This document shows positions 17,499-26,010 of a stretch of DNA of 33,552 nucleotides, piece after piece (positions within the stretch are counted from its first letter, which is position 1; each line of letters opens with the position of its first letter). The DNA comes from JAKAQB01 sp027320105 (GTDB lineage: Bacteria; Actinomycetota; Acidimicrobiia; Acidimicrobiales; Palsa-688): NCBI GenBank assembly GCA_027320105.1, contig DAHVMA010000039.1:1-33552 (forward strand). The letters are read 5' to 3'. Position numbers and translations under genes: made by a program. The notes below the pieces were generated by a model. The model worked only from the letters and a program-made list of their open reading frames with translations, was not told the DNA's origin and searched no databases.

Positions 17499-18457
17499 GA
17501 TCTCCTCCCGGGCCTCACTGCCAGCAGCGCTGTGGCGTGTCGGAGGGTGCGGGCTCGCGACGGTCGGGGTGTCCCGGCGAAGGGGTCGAAGCCGCAGTCG
17601 GCGACGGCGTCGAGGGCAGCCTGGCCGCCGCCGGCAAACCCGGCGACCGCCAACCTCGCCCCGCCGCGCAGGTCAGCGACGAGCGGCGCACCCTCGGCGA
17701 GGATCCTGCGGGCACGGGCCACCTCGAAGGCCACCAGTCCCCGCAGAGCCGTTCCGGCCTGGCCGCCGGCCCGGGCGGCGGCCAGGTGGTCGTCGCCGAC
17801 ACCGAAGCGCTCGAGGTCGTCGGCGGGCAGATAGCAGCGACCGGCGCGAAGGTCCTCGGCGAGGTCCTGCCAGTGTTCGGCCAGCTGCAGGGCGGTGCAG
17901 ATCTGGTCGGACCACGCCACCCGCCGCTCGTCGGAGGCGTCGAAGGCGAGCAGCACGAGGCGCCCGACCGGGTCGGCGGACAGGCGGCAGTAGCCCACGA
18001 GGTCCTCGAAGGTGGCGTAGCGGTGGACGGTCTGGTCCATCCGGTTGGCGGCGATCAGGTCGCGCAGCTGGCGCTCCCCGGCACCCCACGAGCGGACGAG
18101 GTCGGCGATCCGCGCGACGACGGGGTGAACGGTGGTGCTCGGAGCCTGGCCGAGAGCGGCGTCGAGCTGGGCTTCCAGCCAGTCGAGAGCGGCAAGGCGG
18201 TCGCCGGCGTAGGCGTCGCCGAGCTGGTCGACGAGCCGGGCGTAGCCGTAGATGGCCAGGAGCCGGTCCCGCCTGCGACGGGACAGCACCCGGAGGGCGA
18301 CAGGGAAGTTCTCGCCGCCGGCCCGCGCCATCACGTCGGCCTCCAGGGGGATCCCTGCGGGCGCGTCCCCGCTGGTCCTCGCGGGCGCGTCCCCACTGGT
18401 CCTCGCCGGTGGGCCCGGCGGCGACGAGAAGGCGGTGCCGGGCACCGTGACGACCAC
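17495..18457 (-). CDS. hpnC: Hydroxysqualene synthase HpnC
   Basis: The 320-aa squalene/phytoene synthase family protein turns presqualene diphosphate into hydroxysqualene. The second metal motif is clear (LQLAEHWQDLAEDLRAGRCYLP); the first reads VDQLGD (Asp77, Gln78, Asp81), with Gln where HpnC often has a second Asp. I place the start at GTG 18457 because GGGAGG (18464-18469) lies six bases upstream. An in-frame ATG at 18496 has no ribosome site and sits at the predicted promoter/operator. The N-terminal ~45 residues include a duplicated RTSGDAPA block from a 24-bp repeat. First gene of the ten-gene run ending with glgA. Confidence 0.92.
   Translation of the reverse strand: MVVTVPGTAFSSPPGPPARTSGDAPARTSGDAPAGIPLEADVMARAGGENFPVALRVLSRRRRDRLLAIYGYARLVDQLGDAYAGDRLAALDWLEAQLDAALGQAPSTTVHPVVARIADLVRSWGAGERQLRDLIAANRMDQTVHRYATFEDLVGYCRLSADPVGRLVLLAFDASDERRVAWSDQICTALQLAEHWQDLAEDLRAGRCYLPADDLERFGVGDDHLAAARAGGQAGTALRGLVAFEVARARRILAEGAPLVADLRGGARLAVAGFAGGGQAALDAVADCGFDPFAGTPRPSRARTLRHATALLAVRPGRRS
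18357..18404. repeat. 2 x 24-bp direct repeat in the hpnC N-terminus
   Basis: Two adjacent 24-bp copies (18357-18380 and 18381-18404) differ at one base and encode the doubled RTSGDAPA block on the minus strand. They lie before the conserved domain, so they are unlikely to affect catalysis. Confidence 0.85.
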
Positions 18458-18481
18458 CTCCGACCTCCCGCATCCAACACC

Positions 18482-18495
18482 TGACCGTACAGTCA
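18482..18495. promoter_or_regulatory. Candidate TetR-type operator in front of hpnC
   Basis: TGACCGTACAGTCA is a 14-bp palindrome with one mismatched pair, centred on GTAC, of the kind bound by TetR-family dimers. It overlaps the expected transcription start of the hpn promoter (about seven bases past the -10), so a bound repressor would block initiation. The adjacent upstream gene encodes a MerR-TetR fusion, the obvious candidate ligand; this is inference. Confidence 0.6.
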
Positions 18496-18498
18496 TCT

Positions 18499-18527
18499 GT
18501 TGTACGCGCCCGGCCCGGCGGTGTCAA
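18499..18527 (-). promoter_or_regulatory. Sigma70-like promoter of the hopanoid operon
   Basis: On the minus strand a perfect TTGACA (18527-18522) is followed by 17 bp and TACAAC (18504-18499). The -35 hexamer overlaps the TGA stop of the upstream MerR-TetR gene. Transcription would begin near 18492, inside the palindrome and upstream of the GGGAGG-GTG start of hpnC at 18457. Confidence 0.65.
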
Positions 18528-19336
18528 TCACCCTGGGCGGCGCGGACGGGGGAGCGGGTCGGCAACGCTGGCTCGGAGCTGGGGTCGAGCGCCCACCCCA
18601 GGACGACCGCGAACGCGGCGTTGATGACCGCCAGGCCGTCGCGGAAGGGATCGCCGGGCGGGTCCCCCGGCACGGGTTGGCCGGCGGCGCACGCCAGGGT
18701 CCGCAGCACGCGGCGGGCGATGCGCCGGCCACCGGGATATCCCTTGGCGGCGCGGGCGCCGACCTCCATCAGCAGGGGCAGGGCGAGCGCCACCGGCAGG
18801 GCGAGATCGGCGGCGGCGCGCTCGGGGCTCTCGGTCACCCGGGCAGGACCCCCCAGGTCGGCGACGACGGCGGCGAAGGCTGCCGCGGTCTCGGCCAGCA
18901 GCCGATCCACGGCGGCGGCGAAGAGGTCCTCCTTGGAGGAGAAGTACCGGTACACGCTTCCCTTCGCAACGCCGGCGGCGGCGGCCACCTCCCCCATGGT
19001 CACCTCGGCGAAGTCGCGCTCGCTGAACGCTTCGATGGCTGCGGCGAGGATCCGCAGTGCCACATCGGGCTCCCCGTCGGGGTCCGCCTCGCCCAACACG
19101 GCGTCAAGCCCAGGCTCGGCGAGGACATCGGGCAGGACGGCGGCGATCTCGTCCAGTCCGAGGCCGCGCTTGTCCCGGAGCATCCGGACGGCACGGACGG
19201 CGGTGACGTGGCGGTCGTCGTAGCGGAACCGGTTGGTCGCCGTGCGCGCCGGCGGCGGGACGAGCCCGCTGCGCAGGTAGTGGTGCACGGTGCTGGCCGG
19301 GACGCCGGTGCGGGCGACGAGCTCCGAGAGGGACAT
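18524..19336 (-). CDS. MerR-TetR fusion transcriptional regulator (hopanoid-operon side)
   Basis: Two DNA-binding modules lie in one 270-aa chain. Residues 1-~70 are a MerR-type winged HTH (LSELVARTGVPASTVHHYLR, then NRFRYDDRHVTAVR). Residues ~93-145 are a TetR HTH (ILAAAIEAF, VTMGEVAAAAGVAKGSVYRYF, SSKEDLFAAAVDRLL), followed by a helical ligand-binding domain. The ATG at 19336 begins right at the MerR domain; a GTG at 19381 would add 15 residues and neither has a good ribosome site. It ends 67 bp before the hpnC start, and the hpn promoter overlaps its stop codon. It probably regulates that operon, likely as a repressor sensing a small hydrophobic molecule. A paralogue lies at 20509-21438. 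Confidence 0.88.
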   Translation of the reverse strand: MSLSELVARTGVPASTVHHYLRSGLVPPPARTATNRFRYDDRHVTAVRAVRMLRDKRGLGLDEIAAVLPDVLAEPGLDAVLGEADPDGEPDVALRILAAAIEAFSERDFAEVTMGEVAAAAGVAKGSVYRYFSSKEDLFAAAVDRLLAETAAAFAAVVADLGGPARVTESPERAAADLALPVALALPLLMEVGARAAKGYPGGRRIARRVLRTLACAAGQPVPGDPPGDPFRDGLAVINAAFAVVLGWALDPSSEPALPTRSPVRAAQGD

Positions 19337-19458
19337 CGCCGGGCCCGGCCCGCCGCCGGCGGTGTGCGGGGGCGCCGTCACAGGACCCCGGTGCCGTCGG
19401 CCGGCTGCGTCGTCACACCGACAGTCTGCCCCGGAGGGCGCCCGGCGCGCGCCGAGGG

Positions 19459-19509
19459 GTGGCGGTCGGGTGGGGGTGGCGGTCGGGTGGGGGTGGCGGT
19501 CGGGTGGGG
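19459..19509. repeat. 3 x 17-bp tandem repeat in a divergent promoter region
   Basis: Three exact copies of GTGGCGGTCGGGTGGGG run from 19459 to 19509 and abut a second array. The 350-bp space between the divergent MerR-TetR gene and the metallo-hydrolase contains no gene; besides the two arrays I see only a -10 box near the hydrolase start. Confidence 0.93.
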
Positions 19510-19623
19510 GTGCATCCGCCGTACCTCGGTGCGTCCGCCGTACCTCGGTGCATCCGCCGTACCTCGGTGCATCCGCCGTACCTCGGTGCATCCGCCGTAC
19601 CTCGGTGCATCCGCCGTACCTCG
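19510..19623. repeat. 6 x 19-bp iteron-like tandem repeat
   Basis: Six head-to-tail copies of GTGCATCCGCCGTACCTCG (starts 19510, 19529, 19548, 19567, 19586, 19605) with one A/G difference in copy 2, plus a partial GTG at the end. Each unit contains the core CCGTAC, also present in the hpnC operator, and an 11-bp element CCGTACCTCGG with inverted CCG/CGG ends. The 19-bp period puts copies at slightly less than two helical turns. They do not encode a credible peptide. An array of regulator binding sites is the simplest reading. Confidence 0.93.
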
Positions 19624-19674
19624 GTGTGTTCAGGACCGTAGAGCGTGTCGAAGCTCCCGAGTCTTCCAGCTGGC

Positions 19675-19680
19675 TAGCGT
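19675..19680 (+). promoter_or_regulatory. -10 box for leaderless transcript of the metallo-hydrolase
   Basis: TAGCGT is followed by exactly six bases (CAGGCC) and then the ATG at 19687, with no ribosome-binding site between. This spacing is that of leaderless actinobacterial genes. Confidence 0.5.
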
Positions 19681-19686
19681 CAGGCC

Positions 19687-20391
19687 ATGTCGCTGTACTT
19701 CCGGCAGCTCCTATCCGGCCGTGACTTCGCCATCGGCGACCCCCTGGCGACCCAGATGGTCAACTACGCCTACGCCGTCGGCGATCGGGAGTCCGGTGAG
19801 GCGCTCCTCGTCGACCCGGCGTACGCTGTCGACGACCTCCTCGGGATCGTGGAGGGGGACGGGATGCGCGTGGTCGGGGTGCTCGTCACCCACCATCACT
19901 TCGACCATGTCGGTGGCGAGGTCGCCGGCCAGCATGTCCAAGGCGTCGCCGAGCTGCTCTGCCGGCTGCCGGTTCCCGTGCACGCCCACCGGGCGGAGGT
20001 GGGGCGGATCCTCGCGGCGACGGAGCTGTCCGCCGGCGACATCGTCTCCCACGAAGGGGGAGACACGGTTGCCGTCGGGGCGCGGGAGGTGCGTCTCCTG
20101 CACACCCCGGGGCACACGCGGGGCAGCCAGTGCTTCCTCGTCGACGACCTGCTGATCTCCGGGGACACCCTGTTCCTGGAGGGTTGCGGCCGCATGGACC
20201 TCGACGACTCCGACTCACGCGCCATGTACGCCAGCCTCCGAACGCTGGCGTCCCTGCCCGACACCACGGCGGTCCTCCCGGGCCACCGGTACTCGAGCTC
20301 CGCCGCGGCGACCATGGCCGCCGTCCGGGAGCTGAACGTCGTCTACAAGCCGGCGACGGAGGAGGCGTGGCTGGCTACCTTCGCCCGCTGA
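19687..20391 (+). CDS. Metallo-beta-lactamase-fold hydrolase (glyoxalase II / persulfide dioxygenase-like)
   Basis: The 234-aa protein has a complete MBL metal site: THHHFDH (His69, His71, Asp73, His74), TPGHTRGS (His143), ISGDTLF (Asp160) and LPGHRYS (His200). The spacing and the GHTRGSQCFLV context resemble glyoxalase II and persulfide dioxygenases more than beta-lactamases. It is enclosed by two MerR-TetR fusion genes and by tandem repeats on both sides, so it is probably controlled by one or both regulators. The substrate is unknown. Confidence 0.9.
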   Translation: MSLYFRQLLSGRDFAIGDPLATQMVNYAYAVGDRESGEALLVDPAYAVDDLLGIVEGDGMRVVGVLVTHHHFDHVGGEVAGQHVQGVAELLCRLPVPVHAHRAEVGRILAATELSAGDIVSHEGGDTVAVGAREVRLLHTPGHTRGSQCFLVDDLLISGDTLFLEGCGRMDLDDSDSRAMYASLRTLASLPDTTAVLPGHRYSSSAAATMAAVRELNVVYKPATEEAWLATFAR

Positions 20392-20450
20392 CTGCGGTAC
20401 CGAAGCAGCGGCGGTCGGCACCGGGGACCGGCCAATGGAGATGGTCGCCG

Positions 20451-20501
20451 GCGCTGACCGCTCGCCGGCGCTGGCCGCTCGCCGGCGCTGACCGCTCGCC
20501 G
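20451..20501. repeat. 3 x 17-bp tandem repeat between convergent genes
   Basis: Three copies of GCGCTGACCGCTCGCCG (the middle one with one A/G change) fill most of the 117-bp gap between the metallo-hydrolase and the second MerR-TetR gene. Each contains CGCTCGCCGGCG, which can form small hairpins, so the array could act as a terminator region; two copies contain TGACCG. Confidence 0.9.
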
Positions 20502-20508
20502 GCACCGG

Positions 20509-21438
20509 CTAGAGGGTGGGCCACTCCTCGTCATCGGGTTCGTCGATGTCGTCGCCGGGCCACACGCCCTCGGGCCAGTCCGGGCCCGTCGCCCACCTGA
20601 GGACCGTGGCGAACGCGTCCTTGATGACCGCGATGCCGGCGGGCAGCGGGTCAAAAGGATCCCCGCCGGCGCCAGCCCCTCGGTCCACGCCGGCGCCGGT
20701 CGGGCGGTCGGCGCCGCCGGCCGAGCCGGGGGTGAAGGGCCGCCCGGCCGCCTCGGCCATCGTCGCCAGCACCCGGCGAGCGAGCTCCTGGCTCGGCTCG
20801 TGGCCCTTGGCGGCACGGGCGCCGAGCTCGAGCAGCAAGGGCATCGTCACCGCGACGAGGCGAGCGAGCTCCGCCGCTGTCTTCTCCGGGGCGCTGGCCA
20901 CCCCATCTGGGCCGCCGAGGTGGTCGATCGTCTCGGCGAGGTCGGCTGCCGCCCGGTCGAGCAGGCGCTCGATCGTCGTCGTGAAGATCTCCTCCTTGGA
21001 AGCGAAGTGCAAGTAAACGCTGCCCTTGCCGACGTCCGCGGCCTTGGCGATCTGCCCGACGGTCACCTCGCCGTAGCTCCGGCTGCGGAACGCCTCGGTA
21101 GCGGCGTCGAGGAGCCGGTCGCGGACGTCGCCGTCGGCGTCGGCGGGCGGCGGGCGGCGGGCGGCCCTGCCCGCCAGCAGCCGGGGGAGCTCCCCGGCGA
21201 TGGCCCCGAAACGCTGCCCCCGGCCGCGGCAGGCCCGGATGTACCGGAGGGCGGTGACGTGGCGCTCGTCGTACGCGAAGCGGTTGGAGGAGCGGCGGTC
21301 GGCTGCCGGGAGGAGCCCGAGGCGCAGGTAGTGGTGAACCGTGCTCGCCGGCACGCCGGTGAGGCCGACCAGCTCGGACAGCGACAGGCGCAGGCGGGAA
21401 CCCGGCGGCGACGGCGCTCGGCGTGGACTGCTCGCCAT
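20509..21438 (-). CDS. MerR-TetR fusion transcriptional regulator (second copy)
   Basis: The 309-aa paralogue of the regulator at 18524-19336 has the same order: MerR-type HTH at residues ~18-90 (LSELVGLTGVPASTVHHYLR, NRFAYDERHVTALR), then TetR HTH at ~106-160 (LLDAATEAF, VTVGQIAKAADVGKGSVYLHF, ASKEEIFTTTIERLL), then a helical C-terminal domain with matching LLLELGARAAKG. It differs by a 17-residue N-terminal extension, a Gly/Ala-rich insertion and an acidic tail. The ATG has GGGAGG six bases upstream. A minus-strand TACACT (21511-21506) may be its -10, with the 8-bp palindrome GACCGGTC (21483-21490) just downstream as a possible autoregulatory site. Confidence 0.88.
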   Translation of the reverse strand: MASSPRRAPSPPGSRLRLSLSELVGLTGVPASTVHHYLRLGLLPAADRRSSNRFAYDERHVTALRYIRACRGRGQRFGAIAGELPRLLAGRAARRPPPADADGDVRDRLLDAATEAFRSRSYGEVTVGQIAKAADVGKGSVYLHFASKEEIFTTTIERLLDRAAADLAETIDHLGGPDGVASAPEKTAAELARLVAVTMPLLLELGARAAKGHEPSQELARRVLATMAEAAGRPFTPGSAGGADRPTGAGVDRGAGAGGDPFDPLPAGIAVIKDAFATVLRWATGPDWPEGVWPGDDIDEPDDEEWPTL

Positions 21439-21482
21439 GGGCTGCCTCCCGGTGTCGGGGTGGGACCCCCGGGCCGGTGGCT

Positions 21483-21511
21483 GACCGGTCGCCGGTGGTC
21501 CCGCGAGTGTA
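21483..21511 (-). promoter_or_regulatory. Possible promoter and operator of the second MerR-TetR gene
   Basis: TACACT on the minus strand (21511-21506) is a good -10 candidate without a clear -35. About 16 bases further in the transcription direction is GACCGGTC (21483-21490), flanked to read TGACCGGTCG on the plus strand, sharing the TGACCG half-site with the hpnC operator. Confidence 0.35.
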
Positions 21512-21578
21512 CGGCGCAGGCGTCGCCGCGGGATGCCGGACACGGTGGAAGCGCGGTTTACGGGGTGGCCAGCGGTCA

Positions 21579-21746
21579 ATGGGCGTCCTGCCCGTCCATC
21601 CCCATACCCTCATGTGCTCGGAGACCTTCCTGCGCCTCGAGCCGCTCGGCCTGGAGCGCATCGCGGCCAGCATGCGCGATCACGATGTGCGCATCGCCGA
21701 CCTGCAGGTCTCCCCCCGTGGAGACGTCGCTACGATCCGGGGGAGT
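21579..21746 (+). pseudogene. N-terminal remnant of an HpnR-like B12-binding radical SAM protein
   Basis: From the ATG at 21579 about 44 residues read like the start of a cobalamin-binding radical SAM methylase: VHPHTLM, SETFLRLEPLGLERIAAS, then HDVRIADLQV. From memory the RLEPLGLE stretch is closest to hopanoid C-3 methylase HpnR. After about 21710 the similarity stops abruptly; neither the rest of the B12 domain nor the radical SAM CxxxCxxC domain follows, and the promoter and start of the HD-domain gene begin. It looks like a deletion scar. That it is HpnR and not another B12-radical SAM enzyme is a moderately confident reading. Confidence 0.6.
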
Positions 21747-21768
21747 GCGTACCGGAGAGCTCGGCTCG

Positions 21769-22296
21769 ATGCGGCACCTGGCGCTTCGTTTCCTCGGCGC
21801 GCTGTCGCCGGCGGGCCCCGTGCCCGCCGACGAGGCCTGGGCTCGTTCCCTGCTGCTCCCCGGCGAGCTGCCGCTGTGGCAGCGCATGTCCGGGCCTGAC
21901 CGCCGCCACGCCGTCGGCGTCGCCCGGGACACGATCGCCCGCCTATCCGGCGACGGTGTCCCCGCGACCCGCCCCGTGGCGGCCGCCGCCCTGCTGCACG
22001 ACGTGGGCAAGGTCGAAGCCGGCCTCGGCACCCTCGCCCGGGTGGCGGTCACGCTGGCGGCAATGGTGGTCGGCCGTGAGCGGGTGGTCTCCGCCGGGAG
22101 CGGGGCCCCAATGAGATCATGGCGGCGGCGGGCTGCCGCCTACCTCACCCACGACCGGATCGGCGAGCGCCTCCTGCGCCACGCCGGAGCCGATGAGCTC
22201 ACGGCGACGTGGGCGGCGGAGCACCACCTGGCGCCGCAGAGATGGACGGTCGCCCGCCCGGTGGCGGAGGCCCTGAAAGCCGCTGACGGCGGCTGA
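21769..22296 (+). CDS. HD-domain protein
   Basis: The 175-aa protein has the HD signature in AAALLHDVGKVEAGLG, preceded by a conserved His (DRRHAVGVARDTIARL) and followed by YLTHDRIGERLLRHAGAD and AAEHHLAPQRW, giving the metal-binding His/Asp pattern of HD phosphohydrolases. The substrate (nucleotide or second messenger) is not evident. ATG 21769 has GGAGAG nine bases upstream; a GTG at 21745 is in frame, and a TACGAT box (21731-21736) lies just before it. It converges on the DedA gene with only seven bases between. Confidence 0.8.
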   Translation: MRHLALRFLGALSPAGPVPADEAWARSLLLPGELPLWQRMSGPDRRHAVGVARDTIARLSGDGVPATRPVAAAALLHDVGKVEAGLGTLARVAVTLAAMVVGRERVVSAGSGAPMRSWRRRAAAYLTHDRIGERLLRHAGADELTATWAAEHHLAPQRWTVARPVAEALKAADGG

Positions 22297-22303
22297 AGGC
22301 GCG

Positions 22304-23080
22304 TTATCGGGGCGGCTCGTCCGGCGCCCCGGGGTGCACCACCCGCACCGCCGAGCCGGCCGGTGGCAACCGGCCGGGCAGGACATCGGCAACGGGGCCC
22401 CGAGGACGCTGCGGGGATGGCGCCGCGCTCCCGGCGAGGCGGGCAGGCCTGCCGGCACGCTCGGCAGCGCTGAAACGCCTGTAGGAGCGCCAGCGGTGGG
22501 CGATGACGGCGACGATGGCGAGGGCGGCGAGTGCCCCGATCAAGTAGCCGGCGTCGCTGACGCCGTGCATAACAGCGTGCCACTGGCTTCCGAGCCCGTA
22601 GCCGATGAGGGCCATGGCGCCGTCCCAGACCAAGGAGCCAAGGGCAGTCAGGATGCCGAACCGCACGGCGGGCACCTCGGCGACGCCCGCCGGCACGGCC
22701 ACGAAGTTGCGGATCACGGGCAGGAGCCGGCTCCCGAACACCCCCCAGCGGGGATGACGCTGGTACCAGTTCTCCGCCCGGTCCAGGTCGTGGTGGGTGA
22801 GGAGGATGTAGCGACCCCACCGGTCGACGAACGCGCGGCCGGCGTAACGACCGATGAGCCACGCGGCGTAGGCGCCCACGATCTCGCCGGAGGCGCCAAC
22901 CAGGATCACGCCGGGGAGGCTCAGCTTGCCCGTGAACGCCAGGTAGCCGGCGAAGCCCAAGGTCAGCTCCGAGGACGTCGGCACGCAGCAGGACTGCATC
23001 ACCGAGAGGAGGAAGATCGCCAGGTAGCCGGACGACGCGACCAGAGAGGTCGTGTTGATCAGGGCGAGCACCCATCCCAC
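22304..23080 (-). CDS. DedA-family membrane protein (VTT domain)
   Basis: The 258-aa integral membrane protein is of the DedA/VTT family, implicated in lipid carrier and phospholipid translocation. It shows SSELTLGFAGYLA near the first re-entrant segment, GRYAGRAFVDRWGRYILL, and the family hallmark FGSRLLPVIRNFVAVPAGVAEV. Several hydrophobic helices end near residue 200; the last ~55 residues are a Pro/Arg-rich cytoplasmic tail. Beside a hopanoid locus a role in envelope lipid handling is attractive but unproven. Confidence 0.9.
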   Translation of the reverse strand: MGWVLALINTTSLVASSGYLAIFLLSVMQSCCVPTSSELTLGFAGYLAFTGKLSLPGVILVGASGEIVGAYAAWLIGRYAGRAFVDRWGRYILLTHHDLDRAENWYQRHPRWGVFGSRLLPVIRNFVAVPAGVAEVPAVRFGILTALGSLVWDGAMALIGYGLGSQWHAVMHGVSDAGYLIGALAALAIVAVIAHRWRSYRRFSAAERAGRPARLAGSAAPSPQRPRGPVADVLPGRLPPAGSAVRVVHPGAPDEPPR

Positions 23081-23140
23081 GGTAGCGGTGGGCGTCCGTG
23101 AGGCCGCCGGTCCTGACCGAAGCTTTACCGGGGAGCGGCT

Positions 23141-23653
23141 CTAGACGCGGATGCCGAGCTCGTGGAGGCGGCGGCGCATGTCCGCCTCGTCGCGCTCGAA
23201 GACCCGAGCCAGGGCCCTCACGTCCTCGTCCCGTATGGTGATGACGCGCCCGTTGAAGTCGCCGCGCTGGATCTGGATCATGCCGATGTAGCGCCGCACC
23301 ACGTCGCGCTCGGGCGCCTCCAAGCCGTCGAGGTGGCCAAGGTCGATGCGCACCGGACCGGTGTCGCCGGCTCCGGCGGCACCGCCACGCAGGCCGACCG
23401 CCGCCAGCCCGGAGTCCGACCCGCGGGGCAGCAGCTGGTCCACGGGGACGGCGTAGAGGCCGGCGAGGCGCTGGAGGCGCAGGACCGATATCACCCGCTC
23501 GCCGCGCTCGTAGGCGCCGAGCACGGACGCCTTGAACTCGCGCTCCGACGCGTCCTCGACGGCCTGGAGCGAGAGGCCCTGCTGGCGGCGGATGTCCCGC
23601 AGCCGGCTACCGACCTCCCGGGCGTAGGCCGGGGAGACTTCCTCCTCGTCCAT
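23141..23653 (-). CDS. bldD: BldD-like c-di-GMP-responsive transcriptional regulator
   Basis: The 170-aa protein has an N-terminal XRE-type HTH (AREVGSRLRDIRRQQGLSLQ ... GAYERGERVISVLRLQRLA) and a C-terminal domain matching BldD, the developmental repressor of Streptomyces that dimerises on tetrameric c-di-GMP. The binding signature RxD-x8-RxxD is present as R130-G-D132, eight residues, R141-D-E-D144 (RGDFNGRVITIRDED). The ATG at 23653 has GGAGG six bases upstream. It follows glgX on the same strand after a 178-bp gap with its own likely promoter. Calling it BldD is by domain order and motif; the regulon here is unknown. Confidence 0.9.
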   Translation of the reverse strand: MDEEEVSPAYAREVGSRLRDIRRQQGLSLQAVEDASEREFKASVLGAYERGERVISVLRLQRLAGLYAVPVDQLLPRGSDSGLAAVGLRGGAAGAGDTGPVRIDLGHLDGLEAPERDVVRRYIGMIQIQRGDFNGRVITIRDEDVRALARVFERDEADMRRRLHELGIRV

Positions 23654-23714
23654 GAAGTGCCTCCATAGGGCGTCCTGCCTCCACGAGTGCTCTGGCAGAG
23701 CAGCTCCGGTGTGG

Positions 23715-23750
23715 TCACTCAGCGTAGCGGAAGGGCGCCGTGGCGGGCAA
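23715..23750 (-). promoter_or_regulatory. Likely bldD promoter with overlapping AGTGA half-site
   Basis: On the minus strand TTGCCC (23750-23745), 18 bp and TACGCT (23726-23721) form a plausible promoter. AGTGA (23719-23715) follows immediately; this is a half-site of the known BldD recognition sequence (AGTGA-n-TCACC), so autoregulation is possible. I see no good second half-site nearby. Confidence 0.45.
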
Positions 23751-23831
23751 GAAGAACGCGCAGTGTGGTCGAAATGGTGCCGTGGTCCGGACCTCTGCTT
23801 CGCGGATTGCGTGTTTGGGCCGCCGGCAACG

Positions 23832-25961
<2,130 letters not shown>

Positions 25962-26010
25962 GGGGGGGAAAGCTACTCACCGCGTCGCTGGCGGTTGGCA
26001 GCCGGGCGCT

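Noticed and set aside
19510..19623. Iterons of a plasmid replication origin, or a CRISPR array
   Set aside because: No replication protein or AT-rich region nearby, and the units are contiguous with no spacers.
19378..19641. Short peptides with repeated HRGTADAPRYGG or its plus-strand equivalents
   Set aside because: They are translations of the 17- and 19-bp tandem repeats in several frames, without start signals or homology.
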